The notes: generated from the letters alone by a model not told the origin. Shown: positions 31,173 to 41,034, numbered from the stretch's first letter. The stretch is 64,000 nt of DNA from Bradyrhizobium sp. in8p8 (GCF_000426845.1 NZ_AUGD01000002.1:434001-498000), one strand, 5' to 3'. Program-made: numbers and translations.

Positions 31173-33254
31173 ATGAAAATCGGTACGCTCCTGACCAGCG
31201 CCATCGTCTCGCTCTCGACCGTGGGCGGTGGCCTCGCCGTCTACGTCGCCGTGACGAAATACCAGACCATGGAGCGGATCAGCGAAGCCGAGGGCCGCCT
31301 GGCGATCGTCCGCGCGGTCAGCGACATCCCGCGTTACCTCAACCCCGAGCGCGGCTTTGCAACCAATATCCTCTACGGACCGGCCACCGTTGATCCGGCA
31401 CAGCTCTCCGGACATGACAAGCTGCGCAAGCAGACCGATGGCGCCCGCGACAAGATGAATGCTCTGCGCAAGGAGCTGCCGGGCTCGCTCGACGACGGCA
31501 ACGCCATCGGCACCGAGATTGACGCCATCAACTCGAAGTTCACGGCACTGCGCGAGGCCATCGACAAGGCGATCGCAGGACCCGCGGAGGCACGCAAGGA
31601 TGCCGCCAGGAAGGTCGTAGCCGACAATGCGGTGCTCAACGCCGGCGTCACCGCCTTGCTGAACGAGCAGGTTCGCCGCATGGCGATCCTCAACGGCGAT
31701 GCCTTCCGCCAGGCCAACTACGCCAACATCGCCATGACGCTGCGCGACATCGGCGGCCTCAATGCCAGCGTCCACAAGAACCTTGTTGGCGGCAAGAAGG
31801 TTGCAACCGACGCCGAGAAGGCGGACGTTGCCCGCATGCAGGGTCGAAGCGACCAGATCGTGATGGCCCTGATGGAGCTGCGCGGCCATCCGGCGACCCC
31901 GGCCAATGTCGGCGCAGCATTGGAGGCCATGAATTCGCGTTATGTCGAGGAATTCGGACGCGAGCTCAAGATGGTCAAGGACGGTGCCATCAGCGGCAAA
32001 TATGAGCACGACGTCGAGACCTATTACGCAGCCTCACAAAAAGGTCTCGGCTCGATCATCGGCGTTCGCGATGCTCTTTACGACAATGCCGAGCATATCC
32101 TCGCCGACGCTTCCTCCGCCGCGCGCACCAGCTTCACGATCGCGCTCGCGGGCCTCGTCGCTGTGCTGATCGCGAGCGTCGGCCTCATCGTGATGGTTCG
32201 CCGCCGCGTCTGCGCTCCGATCGTGACCCTGACGACGCGGATGTCGCGGCTCGCCGACGGCGAGGTTGCCGACAGCATCCCCGGCGCCGAGCGCTCCGAC
32301 GAGATCGGCGCAATGGCGGCGGCGGTGCAGGTGTTCAAGGACAACATGATCAGGGCTGACCGGCTCGCGGCCGAGAAGCAGGCGGAGAACGACGGCAAGA
32401 TGCGCCGCGCGCAGGCGCTCGACGAGCTCACCCGCGCCTTCGAGGCCAAGGTCACCGAGCTGGTCGGCGGCCTGTCCCGCGCCTCGGCGACCATGGAAAG
32501 CACCGCACAGTCGATGACCTCGACCGCGGCGCAAACCAACAGCCAGGCCGCAGTGGTCGCCGCCGCGTCCGAGCAGACCTCGACCAACGTCCAGACGGTC
32601 GCCAGCGCCACCGAGGAGCTGACCTCCTCGATCGCCGAGATCGGCCGCCAGGTCGCGCAATCGACCGAGATCGCGGCCCGCGCGGTCGACAACGCCCGCC
32701 GCACCGGCGACACCGCGCGTACCCTTGCCGAGGGTGCCCAGAAGATCGGCGACGTCGTCACGCTGATCCAGAGCATTGCCGAGCAGACCAACCTGCTCGC
32801 CCTGAACGCGACCATCGAGGCCGCCCGTGCCGGTGATGCCGGCCGCGGCTTTGCCGTGGTGGCTTCCGAAGTGAAGTCGCTGGCCGGCCAGACCGCCAAG
32901 GCCACGACAGAAATCTCCGAGCAGATCACCGCGATCCAGACCGCGAGCGACGAGACCGTCGCCGCAATCCGCAACGTCGCCGAGGTCATCAGCGAAATCG
33001 ACCAGATCGGCACCGCGATTGCCGCAGCGATCGAGGAGCAGGGATCGGCCACCAAGGAGATCGCCCGCAGCGTTCAGGAAGCCGCCCGCGGCACCCAGGA
33101 GGTCAACACCAACATCTCGGGCGTACAGCGCGCCGCCGATGACACCGGCTCGGCCGCCAGGGAAGTGCTGGGCGCAGCCGAACAGCTTTCCACGCAGTCG
33201 CGCGACCTCGCCGGACAGTTCGACCGCTTCCTCAGCGAGGTCAGGGCCGCCTAG
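31173..33254 (+). CDS. methyl-accepting chemotaxis protein
   Basis: A 693-residue receptor. Membrane helix 1 lies at about 8-28, a periplasmic helical sensor domain at about 30-310, helix 2 at about 314-338 ([20 protein letters not shown]), a HAMP domain at about 340-395, and a signalling domain with the hairpin tip [20 protein letters not shown] near residues 533-552. The sensor resembles helical-bundle types, so the ligand cannot be told. It ends without the pentapeptide used for CheR binding in enterics. Works with the Che phosphorelay to bias flagellar rotation. Confidence 0.92.
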   Translation: MKIGTLLTSAIVSLSTVGGGLAVYVAVTKYQTMERISEAEGRLAIVRAVSDIPRYLNPERGFATNILYGPATVDPAQLSGHDKLRKQTDGARDKMNALRKELPGSLDDGNAIGTEIDAINSKFTALREAIDKAIAGPAEARKDAARKVVADNAVLNAGVTALLNEQVRRMAILNGDAFRQANYANIAMTLRDIGGLNASVHKNLVGGKKVATDAEKADVARMQGRSDQIVMALMELRGHPATPANVGAALEAMNSRYVEEFGRELKMVKDGAISGKYEHDVETYYAASQKGLGSIIGVRDALYDNAEHILADASSAARTSFTIALAGLVAVLIASVGLIVMVRRRVCAPIVTLTTRMSRLADGEVADSIPGAERSDEIGAMAAAVQVFKDNMIRADRLAAEKQAENDGKMRRAQALDELTRAFEAKVTELVGGLSRASATMESTAQSMTSTAAQTNSQAAVVAAASEQTSTNVQTVASATEELTSSIAEIGRQVAQSTEIAARAVDNARRTGDTARTLAEGAQKIGDVVTLIQSIAEQTNLLALNATIEAARAGDAGRGFAVVASEVKSLAGQTAKATTEISEQITAIQTASDETVAAIRNVAEVISEIDQIGTAIAAAIEEQGSATKEIARSVQEAARGTQEVNTNISGVQRAADDTGSAAREVLGAAEQLSTQSRDLAGQFDRFLSEVRAA

Positions 33255-33284
33255 GAGGGCGGATTCGTAGCCCGCAACGCGACG

Positions 33285-33875
33285 TCAGTAGGGCGGCGCC
33301 TTGCGCGCCCGCTGCGCTTTCGCCGCCTCGATCCACCAGGTGAGATCGTCGGCAAAGCGCGGGAACGAGCGCTCCAGCGCCTTGCCGCCCTCGCCGATCG
33401 GCTCCCCCTCCGCCGACAGCGTCTGCGCGATCGGGCCGACGCCAATGGTGCTCGACACCACCACCATGCCCATCTCGGACAGCGTGCCGTGCCATGCGGT
33501 CGCGGCACGCGCGCCGGACAGGCGGCCGGCGGAATAGCTCACGATCGCGGCCGGGCGCCAGAACCACTCTTCGAGGAAATGGTCGGTGAGGTTCTTCAGC
33601 CCCGGCTGAATGCCCCAATTATACTCGCCGGTGACGAAGATGAATCCGTCGGCATCGCGGATCTGCCCGGCCAGCTTCTCCATCTCGGCGGGCGCCGAGC
33701 CCTTCGGGTACTCCTTGTACATGCGGTCGAGCATCGGCAGGCCGATCGCCTTGGCGTCGATGAATTCGACGTCGTCGCCGCGGTCGCGCAGCCGATTGAT
33801 GACGAAATTCGCAAGGCGGATGCCCATGCGGTCGGAACGGTATGACCCGTAGAGGACGAGGATGCGGTTGCTCAT
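33285..33875 (-). CDS. NADPH-dependent FMN reductase family flavoprotein
   Basis: A 196-residue protein from MSNRILVLYGSYRSDRMGIR; a TTG two codons upstream is not needed. The flavodoxin-like fold shows the FMN-phosphate loop GSYRSDRMG and the TGEYNWGIQPGLKNLTDHF stretch of the family. Likely reduces flavin, quinone or azo compounds with NAD(P)H. Convergent with the chemotaxis receptor. Confidence 0.85.
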   Translation of the reverse strand: MSNRILVLYGSYRSDRMGIRLANFVINRLRDRGDDVEFIDAKAIGLPMLDRMYKEYPKGSAPAEMEKLAGQIRDADGFIFVTGEYNWGIQPGLKNLTDHFLEEWFWRPAAIVSYSAGRLSGARAATAWHGTLSEMGMVVVSSTIGVGPIAQTLSAEGEPIGEGGKALERSFPRFADDLTWWIEAAKAQRARKAPPY

Positions 33876-33928
33876 GACCAAACGGTAGCACGAAACCGTC
33901 GCCCGGCCCTACTCGATTTTCTGGCGCG

Positions 33929-34873
33929 CTATCGGCCGCGTCCGCGCTCCAGCGTTTGCGACGGCGTCTCTCCGAACTGGTTGCGGTAGCTTCGGGAGAA
34001 ATCGCTCAGATGCCAGAAGCCGAACGCCAGCGCGACCGCCTTGACGCTCTCGGCCCCGGCCAGAAGCTGCCGGCGCACCAGCCACAACCGGCGCAGGCGC
34101 AGGTAACGGTGCAGGCTCATCCCGCGATAGCGGCGGACCACGTCGTGCATGGTGCGAACGGACAGCCCCAGCTTCTGCGCGATCTCGTCGCTGTAGATCG
34201 GCTGCGACAGGTCGGAGAGCAGCGAGCGGATCTCCTGGAAGATCCTGAAACTCCGTCCGTCGTTTGGGGCCAGCGTCCAGCGGGCCGAAACGACGCTGTG
34301 GAGGGCTTCATCAACGGCTGCGAGCAAGGACTCCCTCATCGCCGCGCCCTTCAATGAAAGCTCCGGCACCTCCACGGGGCCGGCGGCCTCGGCCAGCACC
34401 TCGCGAACCACGCTGCGCAGCCGCTGCAAGCCGTCCGCGGAGATCTCGAAAATCTTGAAGCTGGATGGCGTAGGCGGCCAACCACGTCCCCCTACCTCCG
34501 GCCTGAAAACCACCGAGGCGATTTGACGCTGCACCTCCTCGATGGTGGTGTAGCCGGCGCCACTGCTGCCAATGACCACGACCGGTCGCGCGCGTTGCGA
34601 GCCGTTGAAGCGGATGGGCACGTTGAGGTCGTCCATCGTGAAGCCAATCGCCGTGCAATTCTCCACGAGCTGTGCGTCGACCACCCGAGGAAAGGCGTGC
34701 GTCAGATTCACGTCGCAGCCGGGTAAGGACAGGATCGTCTGCTCGGCCGAAATCTTCCGTACGAAAGGTGTGAATTCGAAATTCAACCCGCGTATGGCGC
34801 TTCGAAATTCGTCGACGTCTGAAAAACGAAACGTTTTGAGTGCCGACCCCGGCACATCATCAATACTGTTCAT
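33929..34873 (-). CDS. AraC-family transcriptional regulator
   Basis: Started at MNSIDDVPGSALKTFRFSDV, giving 314 residues; the extra upstream codons look non-coding. The sensor part is beta-rich (FTPFVRKISAEQTILSLPG). Two HTH motifs close the protein: YSDEIAQKLGLSVRTMHDVV and VKAVALAFGFWHLSDFSRSY, with a QFGETPSQTL end. The middle resembles regulators of catabolic genes. Target unknown; no operon partner adjoins it on this strand. Confidence 0.88.
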   Translation of the reverse strand: MNSIDDVPGSALKTFRFSDVDEFRSAIRGLNFEFTPFVRKISAEQTILSLPGCDVNLTHAFPRVVDAQLVENCTAIGFTMDDLNVPIRFNGSQRARPVVVIGSSGAGYTTIEEVQRQIASVVFRPEVGGRGWPPTPSSFKIFEISADGLQRLRSVVREVLAEAAGPVEVPELSLKGAAMRESLLAAVDEALHSVVSARWTLAPNDGRSFRIFQEIRSLLSDLSQPIYSDEIAQKLGLSVRTMHDVVRRYRGMSLHRYLRLRRLWLVRRQLLAGAESVKAVALAFGFWHLSDFSRSYRNQFGETPSQTLERGRGR

Positions 34874-35171
34874 GGCGAGATGAACCGCGGCGCCGCAATT
34901 GGCGCGCGTCCGGCGACCACGCCGGTTAGCTTCCCCCTTCGGCTTTACGCTAGGCCCGATAATCAATCTTAACTTGTCCTGAGCAATTGGCGAGGGGGCT
35001 AATTGCAGGGACAAGCCGGGGCGCCCCGTCTCGCCGAATTTCGATAGCGTTTTTGGCTCCCCAGACGGTGCGGCGATACCGGAGCCGTCGGTGCCTAAAA
35101 TTCAAATTAATGTCCGTGAGGCTGAATGACGTCGTTTGATCGTCAAGTTCATTTCAATTCAGGCTGCTGCC
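34874..35171. other. intergenic stretch, no gene seen
   Basis: Divergent spacer between the AraC regulator and the DUF2336 gene. It probably holds both promoters, but no clear motif was identified. Confidence 0.4.
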
Positions 35172-36281
35172 ATGAAGGCAAACTCGCCTACTGATATTTT
35201 GGTCGAATTGGAAGATGCGGTAGCAGCGTGTCCGCTCGACCGCTGCGCCCGCATCCTGTCCGGCATTGTGCAGTTGCTCACCGGCAGCGGCGACCGGTCT
35301 CAGGAGCTGCTCGCGGGAGTCACCGATGGTGTGCTGCTGCGACTGACAGACCGGGTCGAGGCCGTTGCGCTTGTTCAACTGAGCCATGCGCTTGCCGAGT
35401 TGAAGGCAGCTCCGCCGCAGACCTTACGACGTCTCGCCTCACACGACGATCCGGACGTGGCCTGTCCAGTCCTGCTCAAATCACCGGCCCTGTCCACCTC
35501 GGATCTCGAGGTAATCGCGACCTCGCGCGGCAGGCGGCAACAGCTCGCGATCGCCGCTCGCGATTTGATCGAGCCGCCACTGACGGGGGCGCTCGTCAAG
35601 GCAGGCGACCGGGCCGTCCACCTCGCGCTGATCGGCAATGCAGGAGCACTGTTCTCCGATGCCGGCTACGCTGCGCTCCTCGAGAAGTGCGCCGGGGACG
35701 ACGAGCTCACGAAGGCACTGGCGCTCAGGCCTGACACGCCAGATCTGGTCGTGCGGAAACTGCTGTCGGCCGCACCGGATCCGAACGCCCGCAGGCAGCC
35801 AGAGGCGCTCCCGGTCTCGCGTCCAGAAGCTGCCGCGTCGATCGCCCCCAAGCTGCCCTGCGCGGCTGACTACGCAAACGCGCGGCCCGAGATCGTCGCA
35901 CTCAACCGCATCGGCAAGCTCAACGATTCCACGGTGAACCGCTTCGCCATCCGCGGCGAGACCGCCAATCTGTTCACGGCTCTGTCGGTGCTCTCCGGGG
36001 CTCCGATCGAGATCATCGAGCGCGTCATGACCGATCAGGATTGCGAGGGCTTGGTCATGGCCTGCCGGGCTTCGCGGCTGAACTGGCAGACGACGCTTGC
36101 CATCCTCGGCAACCGCAGCGGCACGAGGCTCTCCTTCGCCGAGCGCGAACGCGCGCAGCACATTTTCGAGACCCTGCTTCTCTCGACCAGCCAGTGGACG
36201 GTGCGATGGGGTGAAATCGCCGCAAATGCCAAAGGGAGCAGTCGGGAAAATCGCGGCGCAAAAATGGGAGTTAGGCGATGA
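35172..36281 (+). CDS. DUF2336 family protein
   Basis: A 369-residue helical protein from MKANSPTDILVELEDAVAAC. The repeat-like helices (LRRLASHDDPDVACPVLLKS, ALSTSDLEVIATSRGRRQQL) resemble HEAT-type DUF2336 proteins, which occur in alphaproteobacteria together with c-di-GMP and two-component proteins. The stop overlaps the PilZ gene start (ATGA), so the two are coupled, which suggests a scaffold or partner role in that pathway. Confidence 0.75.
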   Translation: MKANSPTDILVELEDAVAACPLDRCARILSGIVQLLTGSGDRSQELLAGVTDGVLLRLTDRVEAVALVQLSHALAELKAAPPQTLRRLASHDDPDVACPVLLKSPALSTSDLEVIATSRGRRQQLAIAARDLIEPPLTGALVKAGDRAVHLALIGNAGALFSDAGYAALLEKCAGDDELTKALALRPDTPDLVVRKLLSAAPDPNARRQPEALPVSRPEAAASIAPKLPCAADYANARPEIVALNRIGKLNDSTVNRFAIRGETANLFTALSVLSGAPIEIIERVMTDQDCEGLVMACRASRLNWQTTLAILGNRSGTRLSFAERERAQHIFETLLLSTSQWTVRWGEIAANAKGSSRENRGAKMGVRR

Positions 36282-36610
36282 AGTTCGACGGCCGCAAAGC
36301 TTCGCGCGTGCGGATGGACCACAGGCATCCCGTCAACCTCATGGGCTCCGACGGCACATGGCGGCGCAGCTGCGTTCTGCTCGACGTGTCGCAGACGGGC
36401 GCGAAAGTCGAGGTCGAGGGGACGCTGGACGTGCTCCAGGCGAAGGAATTCTTCATGCTGCTATCGTCGACGGGACTGGCCTATCGGCGTTGCGAGCTCG
36501 TCTGGATCGACGGGACCACGGCGGGCCTTCACTTCATCACTGCAGATGGCAAGAGGAAGCCGGCGAGCGGACCGGCGGCCGCGGCGCAGAACTCCGATCA
36601 TCCCAAATAG
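36278..36610 (+). CDS. PilZ-domain c-di-GMP-binding protein
   Basis: A 110-residue single-domain protein. KASRVRMDHRHPVNL resembles the RxxxR ligand motif but with altered spacing, and LLDVSQTGAKVEV is the D/N-x-S-x-x-G motif. c-di-GMP binding is likely but not certain. Coupled to DUF2336 and followed by an HD-GYP gene. Confidence 0.8.
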   Translation: MKFDGRKASRVRMDHRHPVNLMGSDGTWRRSCVLLDVSQTGAKVEVEGTLDVLQAKEFFMLLSSTGLAYRRCELVWIDGTTAGLHFITADGKRKPASGPAAAAQNSDHPK

Positions 36611-36661
36611 GCAGAGAAGTTCATCCGGGCATATTGCACTTCTGGGATCACAGGTCGAACC

Positions 36662-37780
36662 GTGCAGAACGCGCGAACCATCTCAAGGCCCGTCGACCGT
36701 AACGGCATCCGCGAAGGTGAAGCGGCCCGCCCCTTCGTGCATGTGCTGGCCGATACCTCCGACAAGCTGGCGGGCGTGTGCTCGATTCTCGAGGAACGGT
36801 TCTCCGTCGCAGGCGAACGGCTGGACGCCGAGGCCAAGCTGTCACAGGTGCCGTCCGCCATCGTCATCCGCGCGGAGCTTCGCGACGTCGACAACATCGC
36901 GGCCATCAAGAAGCGGGCGGGCAAGCTGGCGAAAGCGAGGAAGCGAATCTTCCTCCTGGAGCACGCGTCTCACGTCGGCGTTTCACAGGCCTACGCGCTG
37001 GGAGCGACGACCGTGTTGCCCGGCACGATCAACCGGATCAAATTGCTGTCCGCCCTGTCCGATCCGCCGGCTCGGTCCTCCGCGTCAGCAAGCGAAACTG
37101 CGCAATCCGACGATGCTGTCGAGACTGCGGCAACCGCGATCGCCTCGATGTTCACGGCGGTCACCCTGGGCCAGCCGCTCGATATCGACGGCACCAGGGA
37201 AGCCGGCCGCCAGATTGCCGAACGCATCACCGAACATGGTTTGTCGGAATGGCTCACGACGGTGCGGCGCCACCACGAAGGAACCTATCAGCATTGCCTG
37301 CTCGTGACCGGGGTCGCCATCGACTTCGGCCTGAGCCTCGGCGTCAGAAGACCCGATCTGGAGCGCCTCTACTCGGCGGCCATGTTCCACGACATCGGCA
37401 AGGCGCAAATCCCGCTCTCCCTCCTCGACAAGCCGGGCCGCCTCGATGCGCAGGAACGCGCCCTGATCGAGACCCATCCGGCCGCGGGCTACGAGTTTCT
37501 GAAGGGGCACGACAAGATCTCGCCGGAGATCCTCGATGCCGTTCGTCATCATCACGAATATCTCGACGGCAGCGGCTATCCCGACGCCCTCTGTGCCGAT
37601 AGCATCGGCGACATCGTGCGGATGCTCACGATCTCCGACATCTTCGCAGCGCTGATCGAGCATCGGCAGTACAAGCCGACCATGCCCCGCGCGGAAGCGT
37701 ACGGGATATTATGCGGGATGACCGGAAAGCTCGAGAAGGCGCTGGTGACCGCGTTCAAGCAAGTCGCACTCACGAGGTGA
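36662..37780 (+). CDS. HD-GYP phosphodiesterase with degenerate receiver-like N-terminus
   Basis: A 372-residue protein from a GTG start. Residues about 25-125 read as a receiver-like fold without the phosphate-accepting aspartate context. The C-terminal HD-GYP domain shows MFHDIGKAQIP (HD near 242), HHEYLDGSGYP (about 293-303, the GYP as SGYP) and MLTISDIFAAL. It should hydrolyse c-di-GMP to pGpG or GMP in the cytoplasm. Forms a module with the PilZ and DUF2336 genes. Confidence 0.85.
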   Translation: MQNARTISRPVDRNGIREGEAARPFVHVLADTSDKLAGVCSILEERFSVAGERLDAEAKLSQVPSAIVIRAELRDVDNIAAIKKRAGKLAKARKRIFLLEHASHVGVSQAYALGATTVLPGTINRIKLLSALSDPPARSSASASETAQSDDAVETAATAIASMFTAVTLGQPLDIDGTREAGRQIAERITEHGLSEWLTTVRRHHEGTYQHCLLVTGVAIDFGLSLGVRRPDLERLYSAAMFHDIGKAQIPLSLLDKPGRLDAQERALIETHPAAGYEFLKGHDKISPEILDAVRHHHEYLDGSGYPDALCADSIGDIVRMLTISDIFAALIEHRQYKPTMPRAEAYGILCGMTGKLEKALVTAFKQVALTR

Positions 37781-37800
37781 GTGCCGCCGAAACCAGCTTG

Positions 37801-37895
37801 GGCATGATCCGGAAAGTGTGCAGCGGCCTTCCGGAGAGATTGTGCTCAAGTAACAACTCAAAGCGAGATGCCTTCCATGATCTCACGGCGCTTTA
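37801..37895. repeat. degenerate dispersed palindromic element (rhizobial RPE type)
   Basis: GCATGATCCGGAAAGTGTGC and CGGCCTTCCGGAGAGATTGT resemble the left part, and AAAGCGAGAT...ATCTCACGGCGCTTT (37860-37894) the right palindrome, of an intergenic repeat I know from Bradyrhizobium and Rhodopseudomonas genomes. It lies after the HD-GYP gene, as expected for such elements. Degenerate compared with the copies I recall. Confidence 0.55.
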
Positions 37896-38096
37896 GTGCG
37901 TCGCACGATATCTGGCGCGGCGCCGAATGGACCGGCAGGCCAACCCCTCGGCCAGCAGCTTCATGTCCTCGTGCCTGCCGCTACGAATGAGGCGGCCGAA
38001 CTCGTCGGGTGTGAAAGGAAGACTCGGATCATCATCGATCGGACGCCGCATCCGCGGGCCGAAGAACCGCCGAACCAGGCTAGCCAGCCGCCGCAT
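37893..38096 (-). CDS. small hypothetical basic protein
   Basis: A 67-residue frame, MRRLASLVRRFFGPRMRRPI and then SLPFTPDEFGRLIRSGRHED. The middle looks protein-like. No family known. Its end touches the palindromic repeat. Alternative reading is non-coding. Confidence 0.4.
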   Translation of the reverse strand: MRRLASLVRRFFGPRMRRPIDDDPSLPFTPDEFGRLIRSGRHEDMKLLAEGLACRSIRRRARYRATH

Positions 38097-38228
38097 GTCA
38101 AATCCCTCGCGCCAGCAACAAACCTCTCACTCCGGACATTGTTCCTCCTGCATCTTCGAGATTGCAAGAGGCCGCTCGCAGCGCCGCACCGAAAATTTCG
38201 GCCGGAGAATAATCTCCTCCTGCTCGTG

Positions 38229-38906
38229 CTAGTCGGCAAAACCCACGTAACGCACGAACTCGTCGTTGTGCTCGCGGTCCGAGCGCACGGCATTCGCGGC
38301 AAAGCCGTCGTCCGGATAGCCCGTCGCGACGCAGGTCATGATGACCTCGTCCTCCGGAATCTTCGCGACCTCGCGCACGATGTCAGAGCGCATGATGCCC
38401 TGCCCGTTGATGACGGAGCCGAGGCCGCGGTCCCAAGCCGCGAGCACGATGCCGTAGCAAAGCGCGCCCAGGTCGAAATGGCAGACTGCGCCCGGATCGA
38501 GCACGCGGTCGTAGGTCAGGACCAGCGAAACCGGCGCGTCGAACTGGCGGAAACCGCGCAACACCCAGTCCTGCCGCATCGGCTTGTCGTCTCGCGCGAT
38601 TCCCATCGCGCCGAACAGTTTCTTGGCGATGTCCACCTGCCGCGTGCGGTGCACGCCCTGGTACTCGCCATGGCTGACGATGTCGCGCTTGACCTTGGCG
38701 CCGCCCACCATCTCCTCCATGTTGCGGCGGCGCAGCTCTTCCAACGGACTGCCGGTGAGCACGTGGACATGCCAGGGCTGGGTGTTCATCGACGATGGCG
38801 CGCGCTTGGCGCTCTCGATGATCGCCTCGATCACCGCGCGCGGCACCGGGTCCTTCCTGAAACCGCGTACGCTGCGGCGCGATTGGACCAGCTTTTCGAA
38901 TTCCAC
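38229..38906 (-). CDS. nitroreductase family protein
   Basis: A 225-residue FMN enzyme. The start is a GTG 7 bases after GGAGG; the longer frame upstream lacks a site. Family motifs: VQSRRSVRGFRKDPVP at the start, SAKRAPSSMNTQPWHVHVLT, then LGALCYGIVLAAWDRGLGS and IPEDEVIMTCVATGYPDD. It likely reduces nitroaromatics, quinones or flavins with NAD(P)H. Divergent from the esterase gene. Confidence 0.88.
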   Translation of the reverse strand: MEFEKLVQSRRSVRGFRKDPVPRAVIEAIIESAKRAPSSMNTQPWHVHVLTGSPLEELRRRNMEEMVGGAKVKRDIVSHGEYQGVHRTRQVDIAKKLFGAMGIARDDKPMRQDWVLRGFRQFDAPVSLVLTYDRVLDPGAVCHFDLGALCYGIVLAAWDRGLGSVINGQGIMRSDIVREVAKIPEDEVIMTCVATGYPDDGFAANAVRSDREHNDEFVRYVGFAD

Positions 38907-39020
38907 TCGTGAACCTCCCTGCCCGTTCGTCCGGCATGGCACACGGCCGGTTGCCGATGTCCCGCGCAAAACCTATGCTAGCCCGCAAGCAAGACCAAGA
39001 ACCTCGCGAGGAGACCCGCC

Positions 39021-39983
39021 ATGGCCGCGCCGCTCGATCCCGTCATCGCCCAGATCATCCCGCTCATGCCGATGCGCGATCCCACGGTCATGACGCCACA
39101 GAGCGCCCGCGATTCCTTGCGCGCACTGGCTGCCTCGCGCGCCGCCATCCCGCCTCCGCCCGTCGACAGCGTGCAGGACATCAAGGTGAAGGGCGGTGCC
39201 GGTCCGCTCGACGCACGGGTCTATCGGGTCGGCGCCACGCCGGCACCGACCGTGGTGTTCTTCCATGGCGGCGGCTGGGTTGCGGGCGATCTCGAGACCC
39301 ACGACCGGCAGGCGCGCAACCTTGCGATCGAAACCGGCGCGGTCGTGATCTCGGTCGACTATCGTCGCCCACCCGAGACGCGCTTTCCCGGCGCCTTTGA
39401 GGATGCCTTCGCCGCTGTGAACGACGTCTTTGGCCGCGTCGCGGAATTTGGTGGCGATGCGCGGCGCCTCGGCGTGGCCGGCGACAGCGCCGGCGGCAAT
39501 CTGGCGGCGACCACTGCGATCGCCTGCCGCGATGCCGGCATTAGGCTCGCCGCACAATTGCTGGTCTATCCCGTGACCGATGTCCTCGGCCGTTACGCCG
39601 ATCCGCAAGAGAACGCGCGCTATCCATCCCGCGCCGAGAACGCGGAGGGCTACTTTCTCACCCGCGCAACGATGGAATGGTTCTGCGGTCACTATCTCGC
39701 CGATGCCAACCACGCCACCGATTGGCGGGTGTCACCGCTCCGCGCACCCTCCCTCGCCGGGGTCGCGCCGGCCATCGTGACCACCGCCTGGTTCGATCCC
39801 CTGCGCGACGAGGGCGCAGCCTACGCCCGGGCCCTGGAAGCCGCCGGCGTGCGCGTCAAGCACCATGAAGGCCCCGGCCTGATCCACGGCTATTTCGGCA
39901 TGGGCGATGCCTCCGACGTCGCGCGCGCCGAAGCGCAGCGGGCGCGAGCCGAATTCAAGGCGCTGCTCATCCGGGGCGCATAA
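39021..39983 (+). CDS. alpha/beta hydrolase of the hormone-sensitive lipase family
   Basis: A 320-residue esterase. The oxyanion motif HGGGW (about 82-86) and nucleophile motif GDSAGGN (about 154-160) are the HSL/bacterial family IV signature; the acid lies in WFDPLRDEG (near 258) and the histidine in LIHGYFGM (near 288). Acts on short acyl esters or related small molecules. No signal peptide, so cytoplasmic. Confidence 0.9.
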   Translation: MAAPLDPVIAQIIPLMPMRDPTVMTPQSARDSLRALAASRAAIPPPPVDSVQDIKVKGGAGPLDARVYRVGATPAPTVVFFHGGGWVAGDLETHDRQARNLAIETGAVVISVDYRRPPETRFPGAFEDAFAAVNDVFGRVAEFGGDARRLGVAGDSAGGNLAATTAIACRDAGIRLAAQLLVYPVTDVLGRYADPQENARYPSRAENAEGYFLTRATMEWFCGHYLADANHATDWRVSPLRAPSLAGVAPAIVTTAWFDPLRDEGAAYARALEAAGVRVKHHEGPGLIHGYFGMGDASDVARAEAQRARAEFKALLIRGA

Positions 39984-39985
39984 CC

Positions 39986-40450
39986 CTAGCTGGGAGATCT
40001 CCGCTGGGCGCCGGTGTGCCCCCATATCTCGTCCCAGTCCTGGCCGGCCGCATCGACCACGCGGCCGTCGGCTTCGAAGAACTTGTTCGGCACCTGGAAG
40101 ATCGCAAGGATCAGGGCGCCCTCCGGGCACCAGGCGGCATGCCGGCTGCCCGCCTCGCGCCAGATGAATTCGCCGGCCTTGCAGGCGATGCCCTCAGCCG
40201 GGCCTTCCTTGTCGACGAGCGCGCCTTCGATGACCCAGCTTTGCTCGATCCCGACATGCTCGTGATCGGGCAGCACCGATCCCGGCGCAAAACGCATCAA
40301 CGCAGTCATCAGCCCGCTGCTGCGATCGAACAGCAATGTCTTGGCCTCGCACCCCGGAAAGCGGGTCTTTTGCCATTCCATGTCTTGGGGGCGAACCAGA
40401 TGAGAATGCCGGTCGGCGGATTGTTGGCCTTTCGCGATCGTGGCGTCCAT
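39986..40450 (-). CDS. ChrR-like cupin protein
   Basis: A 154-residue cupin with a metal-site pattern PDHEHVGIEQSWVIEGALVD and a second motif around WREAGSRHAAWCPEGA. ChrR-like cupins sense or handle reactive species or small ligands; no partner sigma factor is adjacent here. Convergent with the esterase gene, only 2 bases apart. Confidence 0.75.
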   Translation of the reverse strand: MDATIAKGQQSADRHSHLVRPQDMEWQKTRFPGCEAKTLLFDRSSGLMTALMRFAPGSVLPDHEHVGIEQSWVIEGALVDKEGPAEGIACKAGEFIWREAGSRHAAWCPEGALILAIFQVPNKFFEADGRVVDAAGQDWDEIWGHTGAQRRSPS

Positions 40451-40647
40451 GACGATGCTCCATCCAGCTAGGGTGATCGAAGCTAGCAGGATCGCCGGAC
40501 GGGGTCAGCGAGCGGTGCAACACGCAACAGCTGCCGAGCCGGCGTTGAAGAATCGCCAGGGACACCGGACCATGGCTGCTCATCCTGCTTGATTGCGCCA
40601 TGATTCCCGGCTCCAATCCGGCGGCCATTTCTGGTTAGGAGACACCC

Positions 40648-40896
40648 ATGATGAAGCGGATTTTCCTCGCCGCGATCGTTGCCAGCTTTGCGGCGGGCTC
40701 GGCCCTGGCGCAAGAAACCTGCGAGAGCAAGGCCGTCGGCAAGGACGGCAAGCCGCTGGCCGGCGCCGCCAAGACCTCGTTCCTGAAGAAGTGCAAGGAA
40801 GACGCCTGCGCGCCCAAGGCCGTCAGCGCCGACGGCAAGCCGCTCTCGGGCGCCGCCAAGAACAGCTTCATGAAGAAGTGCGAGACCGGCGCCTGA
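40648..40896 (+). CDS. secreted PsiF-repeat protein
   Basis: An 82-residue protein with an N-terminal signal peptide (FLAAIVASFAAGSALAQ) and two PsiF repeats (DGKPLAGAAKTSFLKKC and DGKPLSGAAKNSFMKKC) with paired cysteines. PsiF is phosphate-starvation-inducible in E. coli, and its role is unknown. AGGAG is well placed. Whether it responds to phosphate here cannot be seen. Confidence 0.85.
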   Translation: MMKRIFLAAIVASFAAGSALAQETCESKAVGKDGKPLAGAAKTSFLKKCKEDACAPKAVSADGKPLSGAAKNSFMKKCETGA

Positions 40897-40943
40897 TCGC
40901 TGCAGATCGCTGCTTCCGCGAACATTCGCTCCATGAACTCGTC

Positions 40944-41023
40944 ATGCCCGGGCTTGTCCCGGGCATCCACGTCTGGGGCGTCGTGCCAGGAGATCGTCGA
41001 TGGCCGGGGCCAGGCCCGGCCAT
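40944..41023. repeat. two REP-like GC-rich hairpins
   Basis: ATGCCCGGG-CTTGT-CCCGGGCAT (40944-40966) and ATGGCCGGG...CCCGGCCAT (41000-41023) resemble dispersed intergenic hairpins of Bradyrhizobium. They lie between convergent genes and may act as a bidirectional terminator. Confidence 0.65.
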
Positions 41024-41034
41024 GAGCGAGGGAG

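Noticed and set aside
31155..33055. Long open frames opposite the chemotaxis receptor
   Set aside because: GC-rich, strongly biased codons give long antisense frames; their products are compositionally odd and the receptor is certain.
37896..38912. A 338-codon plus-strand frame across the nitroreductase gene
   Set aside because: It is the shadow of the nitroreductase on the other strand; the product has no family features.
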